Assembly (NCBI GenBank): GCA_023159155.1 | Contig: JAJNNX010000026.1 | Location: 62,001-126,000, forward strand | Source: Ustulina deusta | Lineage: Eukaryota > Ascomycota > Sordariomycetes > Xylariales > Xylariaceae | Length of the DNA stretch: 64,000 bases | Direction of reading: 5' to 3' | In this document: one piece after another, positions 25,152 to 36,653 of the stretch | How positions within the stretch are numbered: position 1 is the stretch's first letter | Layout: each line of letters starts with the position of its first letter | Translations under genes and position numbers: made by a program | Notes under the pieces: model-generated | Told to the model about the DNA's origin: nothing | The model's input: the letters and a program-made list of their open reading frames with translations, nothing else | Database searches by the model: none

Positions 25152-26741
25152 ATGTCTGAGAAAGGGATCCTCGACAGCGATGGGACCACGGGACAGCCAC
25201 GATCCCGACGGTCAATTGCCAAAGTTTTGATATCATCCGCCTTCATTTTGATCATCCTTGGATCATTAGTTCACCCAAGGTCGCGATGCTACCACCCACT
25301 TGCTCATGGGTACTCTCGCCTCCGCCCAATGTCTATCGAAGGCAGGGTAGATGCCATTCTATCAGAAACACCATTGATAGGTTTGTGGCAATCCAATACA
25401 AACTATAGGCCAACCATCAGGAGTGACTGACCGTAAGAACCAGACGGACACAATGATCTGGCCATTTTCGTTCGGGCCGTGTATAACAACCATATCTATC
25501 AACAGAACTTCACCGAGCCCTTCACAAAAGGAGGCATGGCTTCCCACACCGACCTTTCCCGGTTAAAGGAAGGTCAAAATGGCGGTGCTTTTTGGAGCGT
25601 CTTTACGCCTTGCCCAGCAAATGGGTCGGACTACTCGGATGAGAACTACGCCGCCAGTGAGTTCCCCCCCTCCCCTGACCTAAGAGACCCTGGACTCACC
25701 AGATGCAAGGCGTCCAACTCACGTTGCAGCAAATCGATCTGATGACACGGCTACAAGCCGCATATCCCGACTCCTTCTCGGGTATCGTGGATAGCGAGTC
25801 CGCAACAGCCGCCTTCAAACAAGGCAAGCTGATCTCTCCGCTCGGAATCGAAGGTCTACACCAGATTGGTAACTCGGTGGCTAACCTGCGGCGATTCTAC
25901 TCCATGGGCGTCCGCTACGCGACATTGACGCACAACTGCGGAAACATCTTCGCGGATGCGGCGCTCTGGGAAACCCCGTTCCACAAGGCGCCGTCATACT
26001 GGGGCGGCGTCTCCCTTAAGGGCAGGCAGCTTATCAACGAGATGAATCGCATCGGCATGATCGTCGATTTGTCGCACGTGAGCGTCGACACAATGTTAGA
26101 TGTGCTCGGTGGCCGCGAGGAGAAATGGGCCGGGAGCAAGGCCCCCGTTATGTTCAGCCATAGCTCGGCATATGCTCTGTGTCCGCATCCGCGCAACGTG
26201 CCCGACCATGTCCTCGAGCTTGTGAAGAAGCGGAATTCAATCGTAATGAGTGAGTCCCTTCTACCACCCTTTTCTTTTTCTTTTTCTATCTCTTCCGTCA
26301 GACCCAGCAATCCCACAGAATACTAACACGTGGACAGTCAACTTCGCGCCCGACTTCGTCAGCTGCGTAGATAACAACAACCCGAACGGGGTACCGGACT
26401 TATACCCGGCGAACAACACCCTGTCCCACGTCGCCGACCACATCACCTACATCGGCGACTTGATCGGGTACGATCACGTGGGGCTTGGTAGTGATTTCAA
26501 CGGCATCCAGTCGACGCCCGAGGGTCTCGACGACGTCTCCAAATACCCAGACCTCTTCGCCGAGCTGCTGCGCCGCGGGGTGTCAGACGCTGATGCCGCA
26601 AAGATCGCCGGCGGCAACATCCTGCGCGTCTGGGCTGACGTCGAAAAGGTTGCTGCCAAGTTGCAATCTCGGGGTGAATCAGTCATGGAAGACGACCTAC
26701 CGAGTCTATTTGGGGCGGATGTGTTGATGGCCGATTTTTAA
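25152..26741 (+). CDS. Membrane dipeptidase (peptidase family M19), signal-anchored
   Basis: Zinc dipeptidase of the renal dipeptidase family that hydrolyses dipeptides. Exons 25152-25380, 25444-25656, 25710-26249 and 26338-26741 give 461 aa. A hydrophobic segment at about 23-40 (AKVLISSAFILIILGS) acts as signal anchor, so the enzyme should face the ER lumen or cell exterior. Metal ligands are all present by family comparison: His79 and Asp81 (DGHND), Glu195 (GIEG), His270 (DLSHVS) and His298 (FSHSSA). HPRN and GSDFNG also match. The second acceptor (after 25709) was picked for frame closure. Relatives act in thiodiketopiperazine clusters (GliJ type), but no cluster genes lie nearby, so a general role is more likely. 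Confidence 0.92.
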
Positions 26742-27346
26742 AGGGATTGACAGTGTAAAACCTTGGATGTTTAGTGTTAGAGTTTGCGGAGTTACCAACT
26801 CAAAAATGCTAGTAATGGACATAGTGGGTGAGTTATGTGGTCAAAAAGGTAGGATTCTATTATTCGATCCAAACCGGAGGTGCCTACACATATTAGGCGC
26901 GACGCCTTGTGGTATTTCTACTTAATGATCTGTTCACTCCGGCCTATCGGGAATATTTAGTAATTGGTAGAATTATATATCACGCGGAAGCTGATAACCT
27001 AGGTGGACAAGTATCCGTACTTCAGTTTACATTCCACTCTTTCAAATATCAAACAATGCTGATGTGAACCTCTTTCGTATGATACAAGGGAAATATGTTC
27101 CCTAGGCTCGTGGTAATATACACGATAAGAAGGCCCTCCAAAAATAACAAATGCAGGGGTAAGTGGTTTTTGTCGCAACCCTCTAGTAACGCCAGGCCCA
27201 ATGCTTTATTCTCTTCATCTTCCCACCTAGCATCCTCTTCGCTCCGGGGAGGGGGTGGGGGCTCGTTTCGACCCTTATTCAGCCCTCCCACCGTCCTCCT
27301 CATCTCACTCACTCAGCCGCTTTCCTTTTCCTTTCCATCTAGCACA
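26742..27346. other. Convergent 3' region, dipeptidase / uS13m
   Basis: About 600 bp between two convergent stop codons; presumed 3' UTRs. No gene was recognised. Confidence 0.5.
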
Positions 27347-27939
27347 CTAAAACCGCGATCCAGTGCCGCCACGCTCCAGGGTGTTGAGCTTCTTGGCCGT
27401 CTCGATCTGGGTGCGGGTGCGCTGTCCACGGACGGGCAAGCCCATGGCGTGGCGACGGCCGCGGTACGTGCCCATGTCACGCAGGCGCTTGATGTTCTCC
27501 TGGACGATGCGGCGCGCGTCGTTCTCGATCGTCATGTTGGACAGCTCGGCCGTCAGTGCCGTCACCGTCTTCGCGGGGATCGTCCCCAATCGCGCCTGCG
27601 GGTGGATTGTGTATTTCGCCATGATGCGCGCGGAGGCCTGCGGGCCGAGTCCGTAGAAGCTCTCGAGGGCTTTCTATTGAGCGCAACTTGTCAGTACGTG
27701 GCACCCGGTTCCCGGTGTCGAGTTTCCCGTTCTGGAGAAGCTTGGCTTGTGGTATCGGGTGACGCATGGCTCTGGGAGAAAGAAAGACATGCGAAATAGA
27801 AGAGCTAGATTCAGCACATGAGCAATATGGGCATGCGTACCTTCACCAGCTTCCTCTCGTGGAAGTTCGCTCCCAATATAGCCACCTAACAAAATTAGCG
27901 TTCAAGTTCTCATCGTGCTACAAGAATGAGGCTCACCAT
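27347..27939 (-). CDS. sws2: Mitochondrial small-subunit ribosomal protein uS13m
   Basis: Bacterial-type S13 of the mitochondrial ribosome head. Exons 27937-27939 (ATG alone), 27841-27885 and 27347-27673 on the minus strand, 124 aa. The protein reads MVAILGANFHERKLVK, then KALESFYGLGPQASARI, and ends in the conserved basic GLPVRGQRTRTQIETAKKLN tract. The first intron (51 nt, GTGAGC...GCTAAT...TAG) follows the start codon directly; without splicing the ATG meets a stop after nine codons. The second intron is 167 nt. The length matches the family and there is no separate targeting peptide, as in yeast Sws2. It is divergent from the cyclophilin gene, 469 bp away. Confidence 0.92.
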
Positions 27940-28408
27940 TGTGAACTGGGCTGAGTCAAACACCAAATTGCCTGACTTAGGCTGTTGTGCTTGGAGTCTT
28001 CAATAAATTCGTGATGTTGCTGGGCCTTAGCCTAGCCTGGACCGGATTGAACGCTCGAGCCACTTCGTTATCAGGCTGATATGGACAGATCCACTGCACT
28101 ATAGGTACCTAGTAGCTGCACTAGCACACGCTTGGTACGCTACACCACAGTGGGCAGAACTGTGCACCCCGCATCATCGATGCGACACACTCCCTACCAG
28201 CTTTGGTGGCCTTTCAGGGGTCTGTTACAGCTTGCGTTAGAATTGAACTTGTGTGTCCTTTCCACTATTCCATCTGTGTGTGCCGCCTGTTCCTCCTCTT
28301 CCCTTTTCTACATTAAACACGAACAGGCGGACTACTTCCTTCTGTTCTAGAGAAATTACGATATTTTACAGTTGTTCATGATCGATTGATCAACCGACAC
28401 TGGTGACC
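27940..28408. other. Divergent promoter region, uS13m / cyclophilin
   Basis: 469 bp between two divergent starts. No gene was recognised. A pyrimidine-rich tract lies at about 28255-28310 on the cyclophilin side. Confidence 0.5.
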
Positions 28409-29622
28409 ATGTTTAACGTGCGCCGGCTTTTCGTCAGCGCCCTGCTGTTGCTGGGCTTCAGCGCTCTCCTGCTCTCGCAGACCGTCGAGGCAAGCAAGGG
28501 ACCTAAGATCACCCACAAAGTCTACTTCGACATCACCCATGGCGACGAGTCTCTGGGCCGTATCGTAATTGGCCTGTACGGCAAGACCGTTCCCGAAACG
28601 ACCGAAAACTTCCGTGCCCTCGCTACTGGTGAGAAAGGGTTCGGCTACAAGGACTCGACCTTCCACCGTGTCATCAAGCAGTTCATGATCCAGGGTGGTG
28701 ACTTCACCAAGGGCGATGGTACCGGTGGCAAGTCCAGTACGTATTACGGTTCAAAGTGTCCGTTCTGACGCACAACTTGCTAACGGGATTGTGATTACAG
28801 TCTACGGTGACCGCTTCAAGGACGAGAACTTCAAGCTAAAGCACTCCAAGCCTGGTCTGTTGTCCATGGCCAACGCCGGCAAGGACACCAACGGCTCCCA
28901 GTTCTTCATTACTACCGTTATCACCTCGTAGGCCCCCTAATTTCCTACAAATATGAAGAGACGAACAAGTGTGCTGACATGGACTACCGCAGGTGGCTCG
29001 ATGGTCGACACGTTGTGTTCGGCGAGGTGCTGGAGGGCATGGATATTGTGACCAAGATTGAGAACGTCAAGACCAAGCCGGGCGACAAACCCGAGAAGAC
29101 GGTCAAGATTGCCGATAGTGGCGAGTTGGAGGTTCCCCCTGAAGGTATTCACGTGGAGCTATAGACACATGCACCAAAACGCGCACCCGCCCAGATGTGC
29201 CTTCTTCCCATTCCTCTCGCTGGCTCGTAAAGAAAGAAAAAAATGGAAAAGAAAGAAACATTAGATCCGTCCGCTCCTTACTTCGTCATTGGTCCTGGTG
29301 CATTTCGCTGATACGTAGTCTCCTCATTATTTCAGGTCTCTCAGGATCAGCTGAATGGGCCCCAGGAGCCCAAGAGGCCCCAGACGTTCCAAGCACCCCA
29401 AGCACCCCAGGTACCCCAGGCACTCCGGGCACTCCAGGCACTCCAGGCACTCCAGCCGCAGACGCAGCCGCAGCCGCAGCCGCAGATGCAGGCGAAGGGT
29501 GGTCCGTCTTCCAGAAGGGCTTTCTGTTCTTTGTCGTGATTGCTGCTATTGCATTCTACGTTCGCTGGGCGCAGCGTCGAGATGAGCGCAAGGAGGTCGG
29601 ATACGAGAAGACAATGGCGTAG
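28409..29622 (+). CDS. cypB: ER peptidyl-prolyl isomerase, cyclophilin B type, two possible C-termini
   Basis: Secretory-pathway cyclophilin that isomerises proline bonds during folding. Exons 28409-28736, 28801-28927 and 28993 onward. An N-terminal signal peptide (about 1-28, [11 protein letters not shown] core) precedes the cyclophilin domain with [15 protein letters not shown] and GSQFFITTV, so the active-site Arg is present. If exon 3 reads through, the protein stops at 29164 (208 aa) and ends HVEL, similar to HDEL/KDEL retrieval signals. If the last intron (29145-29335: GTATTC donor, GCTGAT branch, TTCAG acceptor) is removed, the frame continues to 29622 (297 aa). That adds a Thr-Pro-Gly repeat linker, an Ala run and a transmembrane segment [17 protein letters not shown] with a basic cytosolic tail. 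Both frames close exactly. Confidence 0.9.
29385..29480 (+). repeat. CCAGGCACT-type 9-bp tandem repeat (Thr-Pro-Gly linker)
   Basis: Tandem 9-bp units encode TPG triplets in the extended cyclophilin C-terminus, followed by GCAGCC-type units encoding alanines. The length probably varies between strains. Confidence 0.8.
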
Positions 29623-29980
29623 TTGAAATGGAAGATGTGTACAATGACCGGAGAAATTAGGAGTACGATGCTGTCCAACTAGATGTTATTCGTAAGATTG
29701 AGGTTGCGGTTGAGTTTGGGGACCATCGGCAATTGTGTGCGAGTACATTCGATTGGGATGGTTGTAACATATAAGTGTAGATAGGTAACTGGGTATTTTT
29801 GAAGCTATCCAAAAGATCCACCAAATTTTTGACATCCCACTACCACGGCATACGCACTTCAACTTACTTACAAACAAATAACTAACCAACCAACCAACCA
29901 CCCAACCACCCAACTGCGGATCCTACCTACGCACCGAAAAAGGAAACGCTGAAAGAAAAATAAATCTCGGCGAGGAAGAA
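29623..29980. other. Intergenic region, cyclophilin to trm112
   Basis: 358 bp holding the cyclophilin 3' UTR and trm112 promoter. A CAAC-rich run (about 29873-29912) precedes trm112. No gene was recognised. Confidence 0.5.
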
Positions 29981-30768
29981 ATGAAGGTCCTCAGCCTCAA
30001 CTTTTTGACGTGCGCCGTCAAGACGTGCAAAACCCAGTCCGATTCGTATCCATTGCATCCCAAAGATGCCGAGCTCGTGCAGGACGACGTCGAGCTCAAC
30101 GAGGACTTCCTCGTCAACCTGCTACCCCGAATAGATTGGACTGCGCTGTCTACTACTGCTACTGAGGTGCGTCCCGTATCTGATTCACCAGTTTTGAGCT
30201 TGCGCCTAAATTATCTGTGCTGTGTGTGCGAGGTGGCTTGTGGGATGAAACCTGCGCTTGGAGAGAGGGGGGTTCGTTGATGAGCTGCCATGCAAAAGTC
30301 GTCCGGTTTTTTTTTTCAATACAGCCATTAGCAGAAAGGAAATCGTCTCATTCATACCCCATCCTCTTTCCCTCTCATCACCTATGCATCTGTCCTCCTC
30401 ACCCCCGTCCCTTATCTTGCGCCCTGCTGATATTATCCCCCCTCGACGTTCACATATCCGTCACCTGAACCCTTAAATTATTATTATTATTATTTAATAA
30501 TAATAATAATAATAATAATAAAAGTTACCGAAACATCAAAGTTACACTTTAACGCTAATCCATAAAATAGCTCGGCTTCCCAGCCTTACCCTCAACACCC
30601 CCGACGCCCGAGGATCTCCGCGCAGACGCGCAGACGCTGCGAGACCTGCACAGCCTCCTGCTCGAGACGCAGATGGTCGAGGGCAAGCTCGTGTGCGCCA
30701 GCTGCGGCCACGAGTACGCCGTGCACGAGGGCATTGCCAACTTCTTGCTGCCGAGTCACCTTGTCTGA
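29981..30768 (+). CDS. trm112: TRM112, zinc-binding activator of methyltransferases
   Basis: Small obligate partner that stabilises and activates several methyltransferases (Trm9, Trm11, Mtq2 and Bud23 in yeast) acting on tRNA, rRNA and eRF1. Exons 29981-30166 and 30571-30768, 127 aa, the usual size. Starts MKVLSLNFLTCAVKTC and ends YAVHEGIANFLLPSHLV, both family hallmarks. Four zinc ligands are visible: Cys11, Cys16, Cys104 and Cys107 (LVCASCG). The single intron is 404 nt, long for this genome, with a GTGCGT donor, CGCTAATC branch and ATAG acceptor. It contains a mirror-like TTA/TAA microsatellite. The Trm140-type enzyme in this window is not known to use Trm112. Confidence 0.95.
30474..30523. 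repeat. Inverted TTA/TAA trinucleotide microsatellite in the trm112 intron
   Basis: A run of ATT units passes directly into a run of AAT units, so the RNA can fold into an AU hairpin. It lies within the 404-nt intron, about 50 nt before the acceptor. Confidence 0.85.
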
Positions 30769-31901
30769 GCGCGGCAGGAGGCGGGGAAAAGGGGAGACGC
30801 GACGAGACGGGAATGGGGGGGAAAAGCAAAAATATATATATATTCCTTGCCTATCCCTCTCCTCTTTTATTGTTTTCTCCTTCGAATTTTATTCATAGAG
30901 GTTTCGGGACGCGATGTAGCTATATATCTACCTATCTATCCATCCATCCATCCATCCATCCTCTTCACTCTTTCCTTTTTCTCATTGCATCCCCGGAACT
31001 AGCCCATGCCAGCGTTGACTGGCATCACCTCGTCCAGGGTAACCGTAACGGTGATTGGGGCCGAGGACAAGGGTCAGGAGACATATGAGAGGGAGGGGGC
31101 GGGAAGATTCAGGAGGAAGCAAAGGGTGAAGGGATGGTGGGAGCATCTACAAAAAAAAATAAAAATAAAAAGAGAGAGGGTGTGTGTGTGTGTGTGTGTG
31201 TGTGTGGGAGAGAAATGCAGCGAGGAGAAGGAAGACGAAGATTTTGGAGCGTTGACCCGGCACGCGGTTTATCTTTCCATGCAAAAGCGCGTCATTAAAG
31301 AGTGTCATGTCGGGAGGGAGATGCTGGGCGAAAATACCTGGAATGGGTGCTCGTGGTCATGACAATAGCACGGTTGATGCTTGAGTCGAGGACACTTATA
31401 GCTATAGAGGCGAAGCTAAAAAAAGCACACGACGAGGCAACATGGCACGAAATGGAAACCTCGTGGTTTCATTAAAACTAAGCAGCTCTCTCGATAAAGA
31501 AAATGAAGAAGAAAACTATCACTTCATACACCAGGTGCGGAAAGGCGTGACCCTTTATATTCATTCAAGACGCCAATATGAAACATAACCATCAACTTAC
31601 AGCCACGTTTCAGCTCAGCAACCCTGAATATCACGGTCTCAGAGGATAAGAAGAAAATTATTGTTGATTGAACTCTTTAACTAGATCCCTATCCATACAG
31701 TCCTCTCCTCTTCAAGTGATGATGAAGATGGTGCTTTATGCCTGAAGCCCCTTCAAGCTTCTATGCTAAACCCGTAGCCCCAAACTCCTGATGACAGAAT
31801 TCGTACACTTTGTTTGATGTCTTGTATAGCATGCCACCCGGCCCCTTACTGCTGAAGACTAGGTATGGGAAGCCGGGTACGTATTAGCTTTAAGTATATA
31901 T
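30769..31901. other. Convergent 3' region, trm112 / BIG1
   Basis: 1.1 kb between two convergent stop codons. It contains a CATC tetranucleotide run (about 30937-30961), an A-rich stretch (about 31150-31170) and a TG dinucleotide run (31180-31206). No gene was recognised. Confidence 0.55.
31180..31206. repeat. TG dinucleotide microsatellite
   Basis: About 13 perfect TG units, in non-coding sequence downstream of trm112. Confidence 0.9.
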
Positions 31902-33034
31902 CTATTGCTGCTTTTTCTGAGCTGCAGGTCCCATCTCCTTGTCGAAGGCACCGTACGAGACCTCAAGACTGGCCAAGGCGGAAATGCCAGCGTACAAGAT
32001 AGACATCAAGATGATGAGGGCAATCAAGCCCATGAAGATACCTAAATAAACAATTCGGGTCAGCGTCACTACTGATTTCTACGACTACAGATACCGTTAG
32101 AACATATAAGCGGGGGATAATAGGCTTACCAGGAGTGAAGTATTGGTATTTCTCAAACAGCGGCAGATTCTTGTCATTCTTTGCTTGCCTCCTAACCCCG
32201 TTGACATCGTGAAGCTGCCTCTTGAGCTCCGAGTGGCCCGCGCCACTATCGGTAAATTCAGCCGTGTATGTCTGAGGCTTCTCTGTCCGGGGTCCGCCGA
32301 CGTAGATGACAGTGTAAGATTCGACCGCGGACGTTCCGTACTGCTCGAGTACCATGCCTAATTCGTCGTCTGTAGATTACCTCACAGGTTAGCCGCCAAT
32401 GAACAAATCAAACCAAAGCCCATAACACCCAAGTTCCCGAAGTGTGCCTAGAGAGGTGTGCGGAGAGAACTTGGATCGACAAAGTAGGGGGCGGAGGACG
32501 CAGTCTCTAACCATTTTCCTTGAGCGCCTTTGCGCTGTCTGCAGCGGATGACGGAACGGGCAAGAGTTCGATGACGTCGATGGAAGAGCGCGGCAGTTCG
32601 CAAATCTCGCGGACATATGCGGCGATAGACCTCACGTCAAACTCGCCTGCAACCTCGGCGATGCTGTAGCTGCTCGCGGCATGGCTGAGGGACTCGCTGA
32701 GCTTCGGCACCGCGACCGTCGACCTCAGGTGTGCGGCGTTGAGGTTCGGCTGCGAGATGAAGAGGTAGCGGTTCGTGGGGCACGATGAGAGGAGTTGCTT
32801 CGTCGATTCGAGAACCTGGGAGCTTGATTGCAGCTGGTCCTCGCTTGTTGGCTTTGCAAGTCTACGGAGCAGCGCGTTGTTAGCATGCTACTCGTGTGGC
32901 AACAGCGTGTTTTCCCAGCTCCGAGTGGCGGCCGCGTACTTAGCTGTTGAGAATAGGATGAAGGGGGAGGAGTCCGAGAAGGCGTGCGAGGACGCGCACA
33001 AGCCTGCGATGGCCGCGGCTACAGACAGACGCAT
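31902..33034 (-). CDS. big1: BIG1/VOA1-type ER membrane protein (V-ATPase S1/Ac45-like)
   Basis: Type I ER membrane protein of the Big1/Voa1 group, linked in yeast to beta-1,6-glucan synthesis and V-ATPase assembly. Exons 32940-33034, 32512-32861, 32130-32369 and 31902-32041 on the minus strand, 274 aa. A signal peptide MRLSVAAAIAGLCASSHA is followed by FSDSSPFILFSTA, a segment typical of fungal Big1. A lumenal domain leads to FEKYQYFTPG|IFMGLIALIILMSILYAGISAL, the single membrane span. The cytosolic tail YGAFDKEMGPAAQKK is the family's end signature and carries lysines near the C-terminus. Introns are 78, 142 and 88 nt. It could equally be called Voa1-like; the sequence does not separate the two. 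Confidence 0.85.
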
Positions 33035-33596
33035 CGTGTTCGTTTGTTGTTTTGTCGTCTCCTTAGGATGGAATCAAAATGGGGCCTTCGTTCGCTGCAA
33101 TGAAGGGGGTCGTCGGGTCCCCAGAGGTTCATTCAGATAGACAGAGCTGGAGCTTGCAGTGCAATTGTCGATTGAGGGATGATCAATTGATGCAGTAGGT
33201 AGGTACCTATGTACTGACCTACCTATGTACATAAGGTATGTAGGTAGGTATCTAGAGGCGGCACGTTGTTCAGCCCCAGCAGCCAAAACCAGCAACGACC
33301 CGCCAAGCACATGCCCATGTCCGTGGCGCTTTGATCCTGCTGCTACCCCTAAATTTGACTGGTTTATAGCGGGGTCAACGACCACCCAGATGTGACTTAA
33401 CATTTGCTGAACTTTTTTTTTTTATCTTAGCTTATCAGCACTGGCAGATGCGTGTACCTTACATTGGTCTGACTTGTATACCAAACTTTCCCCAAAATCC
33501 AGCACAGCTCGGTGGTTTCGTTCGTATACTACATGGTTTCTGGCCCCTCTCGAACCTGGACGAGAATTATAAATATCAATCCGAAGTTAGAACGAT
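33035..33596. other. Divergent promoter region, BIG1 / rrp17, with TAGGTA words
   Basis: 562 bp between divergent starts. A cluster of GTAGGTACCTA and TAGGTAGGTA words spans about 33195-33250, and a T run lies at about 33411-33423. No gene was recognised. Confidence 0.55.
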
Positions 33597-34355
33597 ATGC
33601 TCGCTCATCCACGTCCCAAGAAGCTCCTGGCACCGCCATCTAAGAAGCGCAAGAGGCAGCATACACTCGAGGAGATAAAATTCGACGACGACGCGCGCGC
33701 CGAGTACTTGACAGGCTTCCATAAGCGCAAGCTACAGCGAGTTAAGCACGCCCAAGAGCAAGCCGCCGAACGGGCACGGCAGGAAAAGATTGAGACCAGG
33801 AAACAGGTACGGCGTTTTGTCTGCCACAGCGAACCCCATTTAAGTTGAATTCGTCCATTGGACGGCACTGACGAGGCCGCGTGAAAACAGATCCGCGGGG
33901 ACCGTAAACGAGAAGTAGAAGAGCATGTCCAGAGCGTCAGCCATGCCCTGAAACAAGCGGCGCAGGCAGGCTACATAGAGGGCGAAGAGGGCGAGTCATC
34001 CGATGGTGACACGGCCGAAGAATGGGGCGGGTTTCAGGACACGATGGGACAGCAGGACACGATAGATCACGAAGAGGAGTACATCGATGAAGACCGATAC
34101 ACGACGGTAACGGTGGAGTCTGTCAATGTGTCCAAGCATGGCTTGATCAGCTCGCGGCCCGAAGAGGAAGAGTCAGCGGAGGGAGAAGAAGAAAATATAG
34201 ATAAGAATACTCAGACCCAACCAGAGAAGAGGGCCGACAAGAACAAAAATGCGACCAAGAAGAAGAAACAAAAGTTCAGGTACGAGAACAAACTGGAGAG
34301 GCAAATTACGAATATCAAGCAAAAAGCCAGGAATAAAAGGAGATCTAAGGATTGA
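33597..34355 (+). CDS. rrp17: Nucleolar protein Rrp17/Nop25 family, ribosomal RNA processing
   Basis: Predicted nucleolar protein; yeast Rrp17 is a 5'-3' exonuclease in 5.8S/25S 5'-end maturation and 60S export. Exons 33597-33806 and 33891-34355, 224 aa. The conserved core is near the N-terminus (EEIKFDDDARAEYLTGFHKRK, then QEQAAERARQEKIETRKQ|IRGDRKREVEEHV). The middle is acidic, and the C-terminus is a basic KKKKQKFRYENKLERQ segment suited to nucleolar targeting. The 84-nt intron has a GTACGG donor, a CACTGACG branch and an ACAG acceptor. It converges on the tropomyosin gene. Confidence 0.9.
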
Positions 34356-34719
34356 ATATTTGACCAATCGTTTCCGAGATGTTGTTCTATAGGTGCGCTC
34401 TATACATTACAATGTTTCGCGCATATATAGTAGAACTACTTCGTAAGTAGGAGGATTCGGTTTCACATTAGTTGTTTGTCTGTCGAAGCTGGCCTTCTAC
34501 AATCCCGCAGCATTGCCTCTCCCAAAAAAAAACACTCGACGGCGTGAGCTAGTCGACCGGCTACACAGCTATCCCTCTAAGGAGCCCGGTATAGCAGGTG
34601 TTAGGGAAATGAAACCTCGTATCTCCACACATCTCGACATCCACATCCGTCTTCCTATTCCATCTTCTCCTTCTACCCCCCGTTCTTTAGGCGTGAATTC
34701 GGCGTATCGGAACGGGTAA
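34356..34719. other. Convergent 3' region, rrp17 / tropomyosin
   Basis: 364 bp between two stop codons; presumed 3' UTRs. No gene was recognised. Confidence 0.5.
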
Positions 34720-35481
34720 TTAGATATTGCCAATCTCTTGCTGGAGGTCGTCCAAATCCTTCTGAAGGGTCGAGTGTTTCTTGGCCATCTCCTCATACTT
34801 GGACTCCCACTGGTCTCGCTCTTGCTCGAGGGCTTGTACCTTGCGTTCAAAGTGACCGGCTTTTACGTCAGTTTGGCGAAGTCTAGGAAAAGAAGGGACG
34901 ATTAGTTTGCTGGCGTATCTTCGGTTGTTTCGTTGTGGGAGACATGTGCCACTTACTTCTCATTTGTCTCACGAAGGGTCTTATCGGCTTGCTCGGCTTC
35001 TTCCTCGAGCAGCTGGAGTCTTCGTTGCAGGGTCTCATTGTGCGTACCATGTTGCTGGCTCTCATCGGCCGTCTTCTTCAGGTCCTTGACGGAAGTGTCC
35101 AGCTTCTCGTTCTCGGCCTCGAGGAGGCCGTTCTTGTGTGTGAGGGAAGTGATCTCTTGCTCCTTGGCGAGGTTCTCTTGCTCGAGAAGTTTGATTTTGG
35201 ACTGTAGCTCTTCAACTTTGGCGGCAGACTCGTCGGCTTCCAGACGCAGCTGGTTCATGCGCTGCAGCGGGTGGTTGGTTATATTAGCACACGTAGTTCT
35301 CCATGGGACAGATAATCTCATGACTGGCAGGAAATGAACACCATGAAGCTCTCCGCCGGGGGCTGTGATGCGAAAAGGCGCATGAGCATAAACATGAGTG
35401 CTGTGACTGCTGGACCCGGTGATGGTGGGGTAGAGAAAGGGGAGCGGGACGCCAATAGCTCACCTCCTTGATGCGATCCAT
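34720..35481 (-). CDS. tpm1: Tropomyosin
   Basis: Coiled-coil dimer that coats actin cables and supports hyphal polarity and cytokinesis. Exons 35464-35481, 34957-35261 and 34720-34882 on the minus strand give 161 aa, the same length as fission yeast Cdc8. The first exon encodes only MDRIKE, then RMNQLRLEADESAAKVEELQ continues an unbroken heptad pattern to the C-terminus DDLQQEIGNI. There is almost no proline, as expected for a continuous coiled coil. Introns are 202 and 74 nt. The first intron's acceptor is GCTGCAG; the second uses GTAAGT and CCTAG. Fungi often have one tropomyosin gene, so this may be the only copy. Confidence 0.95.
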
Positions 35482-36653
35482 GGCGAAGTCGTGGGTGCTC
35501 AGGTGCGTGTTGCAGCAGGTGAAAAAAAAATCAGATTTGAGGAGGAAGGTGAAGGTTGGCAGTAAGGCAAATGATGGAATGGCTTAGTTGGGAAGTAAAG
35601 ATTGAGGGAGGTAGTAACTAATAAAGAAAGGGACCACGAATGGTAGGTTGATTGATCGACTGGATGAATGAAGTGGAATTTCATGTGGTAAAGAGGGGGA
35701 TTCCACTCGCGACTGCCCCGCCTTGCCTGTGCCGTCAACTCCCTACAAGGAGGTACATGTATCTACTGTTAGCTCTCTCCTTATAGGTACTGTTAGCACT
35801 CTGCCCCTGCTGGGCCTGCTCCCAAGGTTGACAGATAGGGTGCATCAATAGGCAGCAATGTCAGGGGGTGTCCAGTGCACTTTCCAGCTCTGCAATTGTG
35901 ACACCTACCTCCCATTCAACTTGAAGGTACCTGGGAGCAAATGCGCTAATCCGCACTGTCTGATAGACGTAATCAGAGCAGTTATAATGTGCATATAAAG
36001 AAAAATACACTGTATCTCGCTAGAGTTTAGCCAACCCTACATATACCTTCAATGTTTATCTGGTTGATATATCGAAACTATAACATAAACCATACTTCTC
36101 AGGCTGAAGAAGCATGAAAATAATAAATATACAGTAAATCCTTAAACAAAAACTCTGGGGATTTTTTTTGCGAGGCGGAAACACGCCGTTTATCATGGGA
36201 TGGTTTTGCTTACACATTATGTTCGGTATAGGGAGACTATTGTACCTAAATCGGGCATGCTTTGGTAGGAGCCCAACCAGTGCTAGGGGGGGCTTCCGCC
36301 CCTCTCCAATTGGCTGCAACCACTGTGCGCTACCTAGATAGACCATGCCTCCAGTTGCTTAGGCAACTCCCAGAACTAGATTGAAAGTAATTAAACAATC
36401 CGAACCTACCAATTCTCGTCATCCAATCCGAGCCAATCTGTTCAATTAAGCTCCATAGCAACCACAAAACATTCAAAACTTTAACCTGGATGACAAGCTC
36501 CTCTTGGTTTTATCAAGAGCTGAAATTAATCGACAGATTGAAGAAAAACCCTTCCTCCACTTCCTCCACCTCCTCCCGGTCGCAGGAAGGCGGTTTTGCC
36601 AAGACTCAAAAGCATACCAGATGTCCAGATAAACCACAGGTCTAGCTCAAAAC
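35482..36653. other. Divergent promoter region, tropomyosin / D-box protein
   Basis: 1.2 kb between divergent starts. No gene was recognised. A CTTCCTCCAC-type pyrimidine-rich run is near 36548-36580, upstream of the plus-strand gene. Confidence 0.5.
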
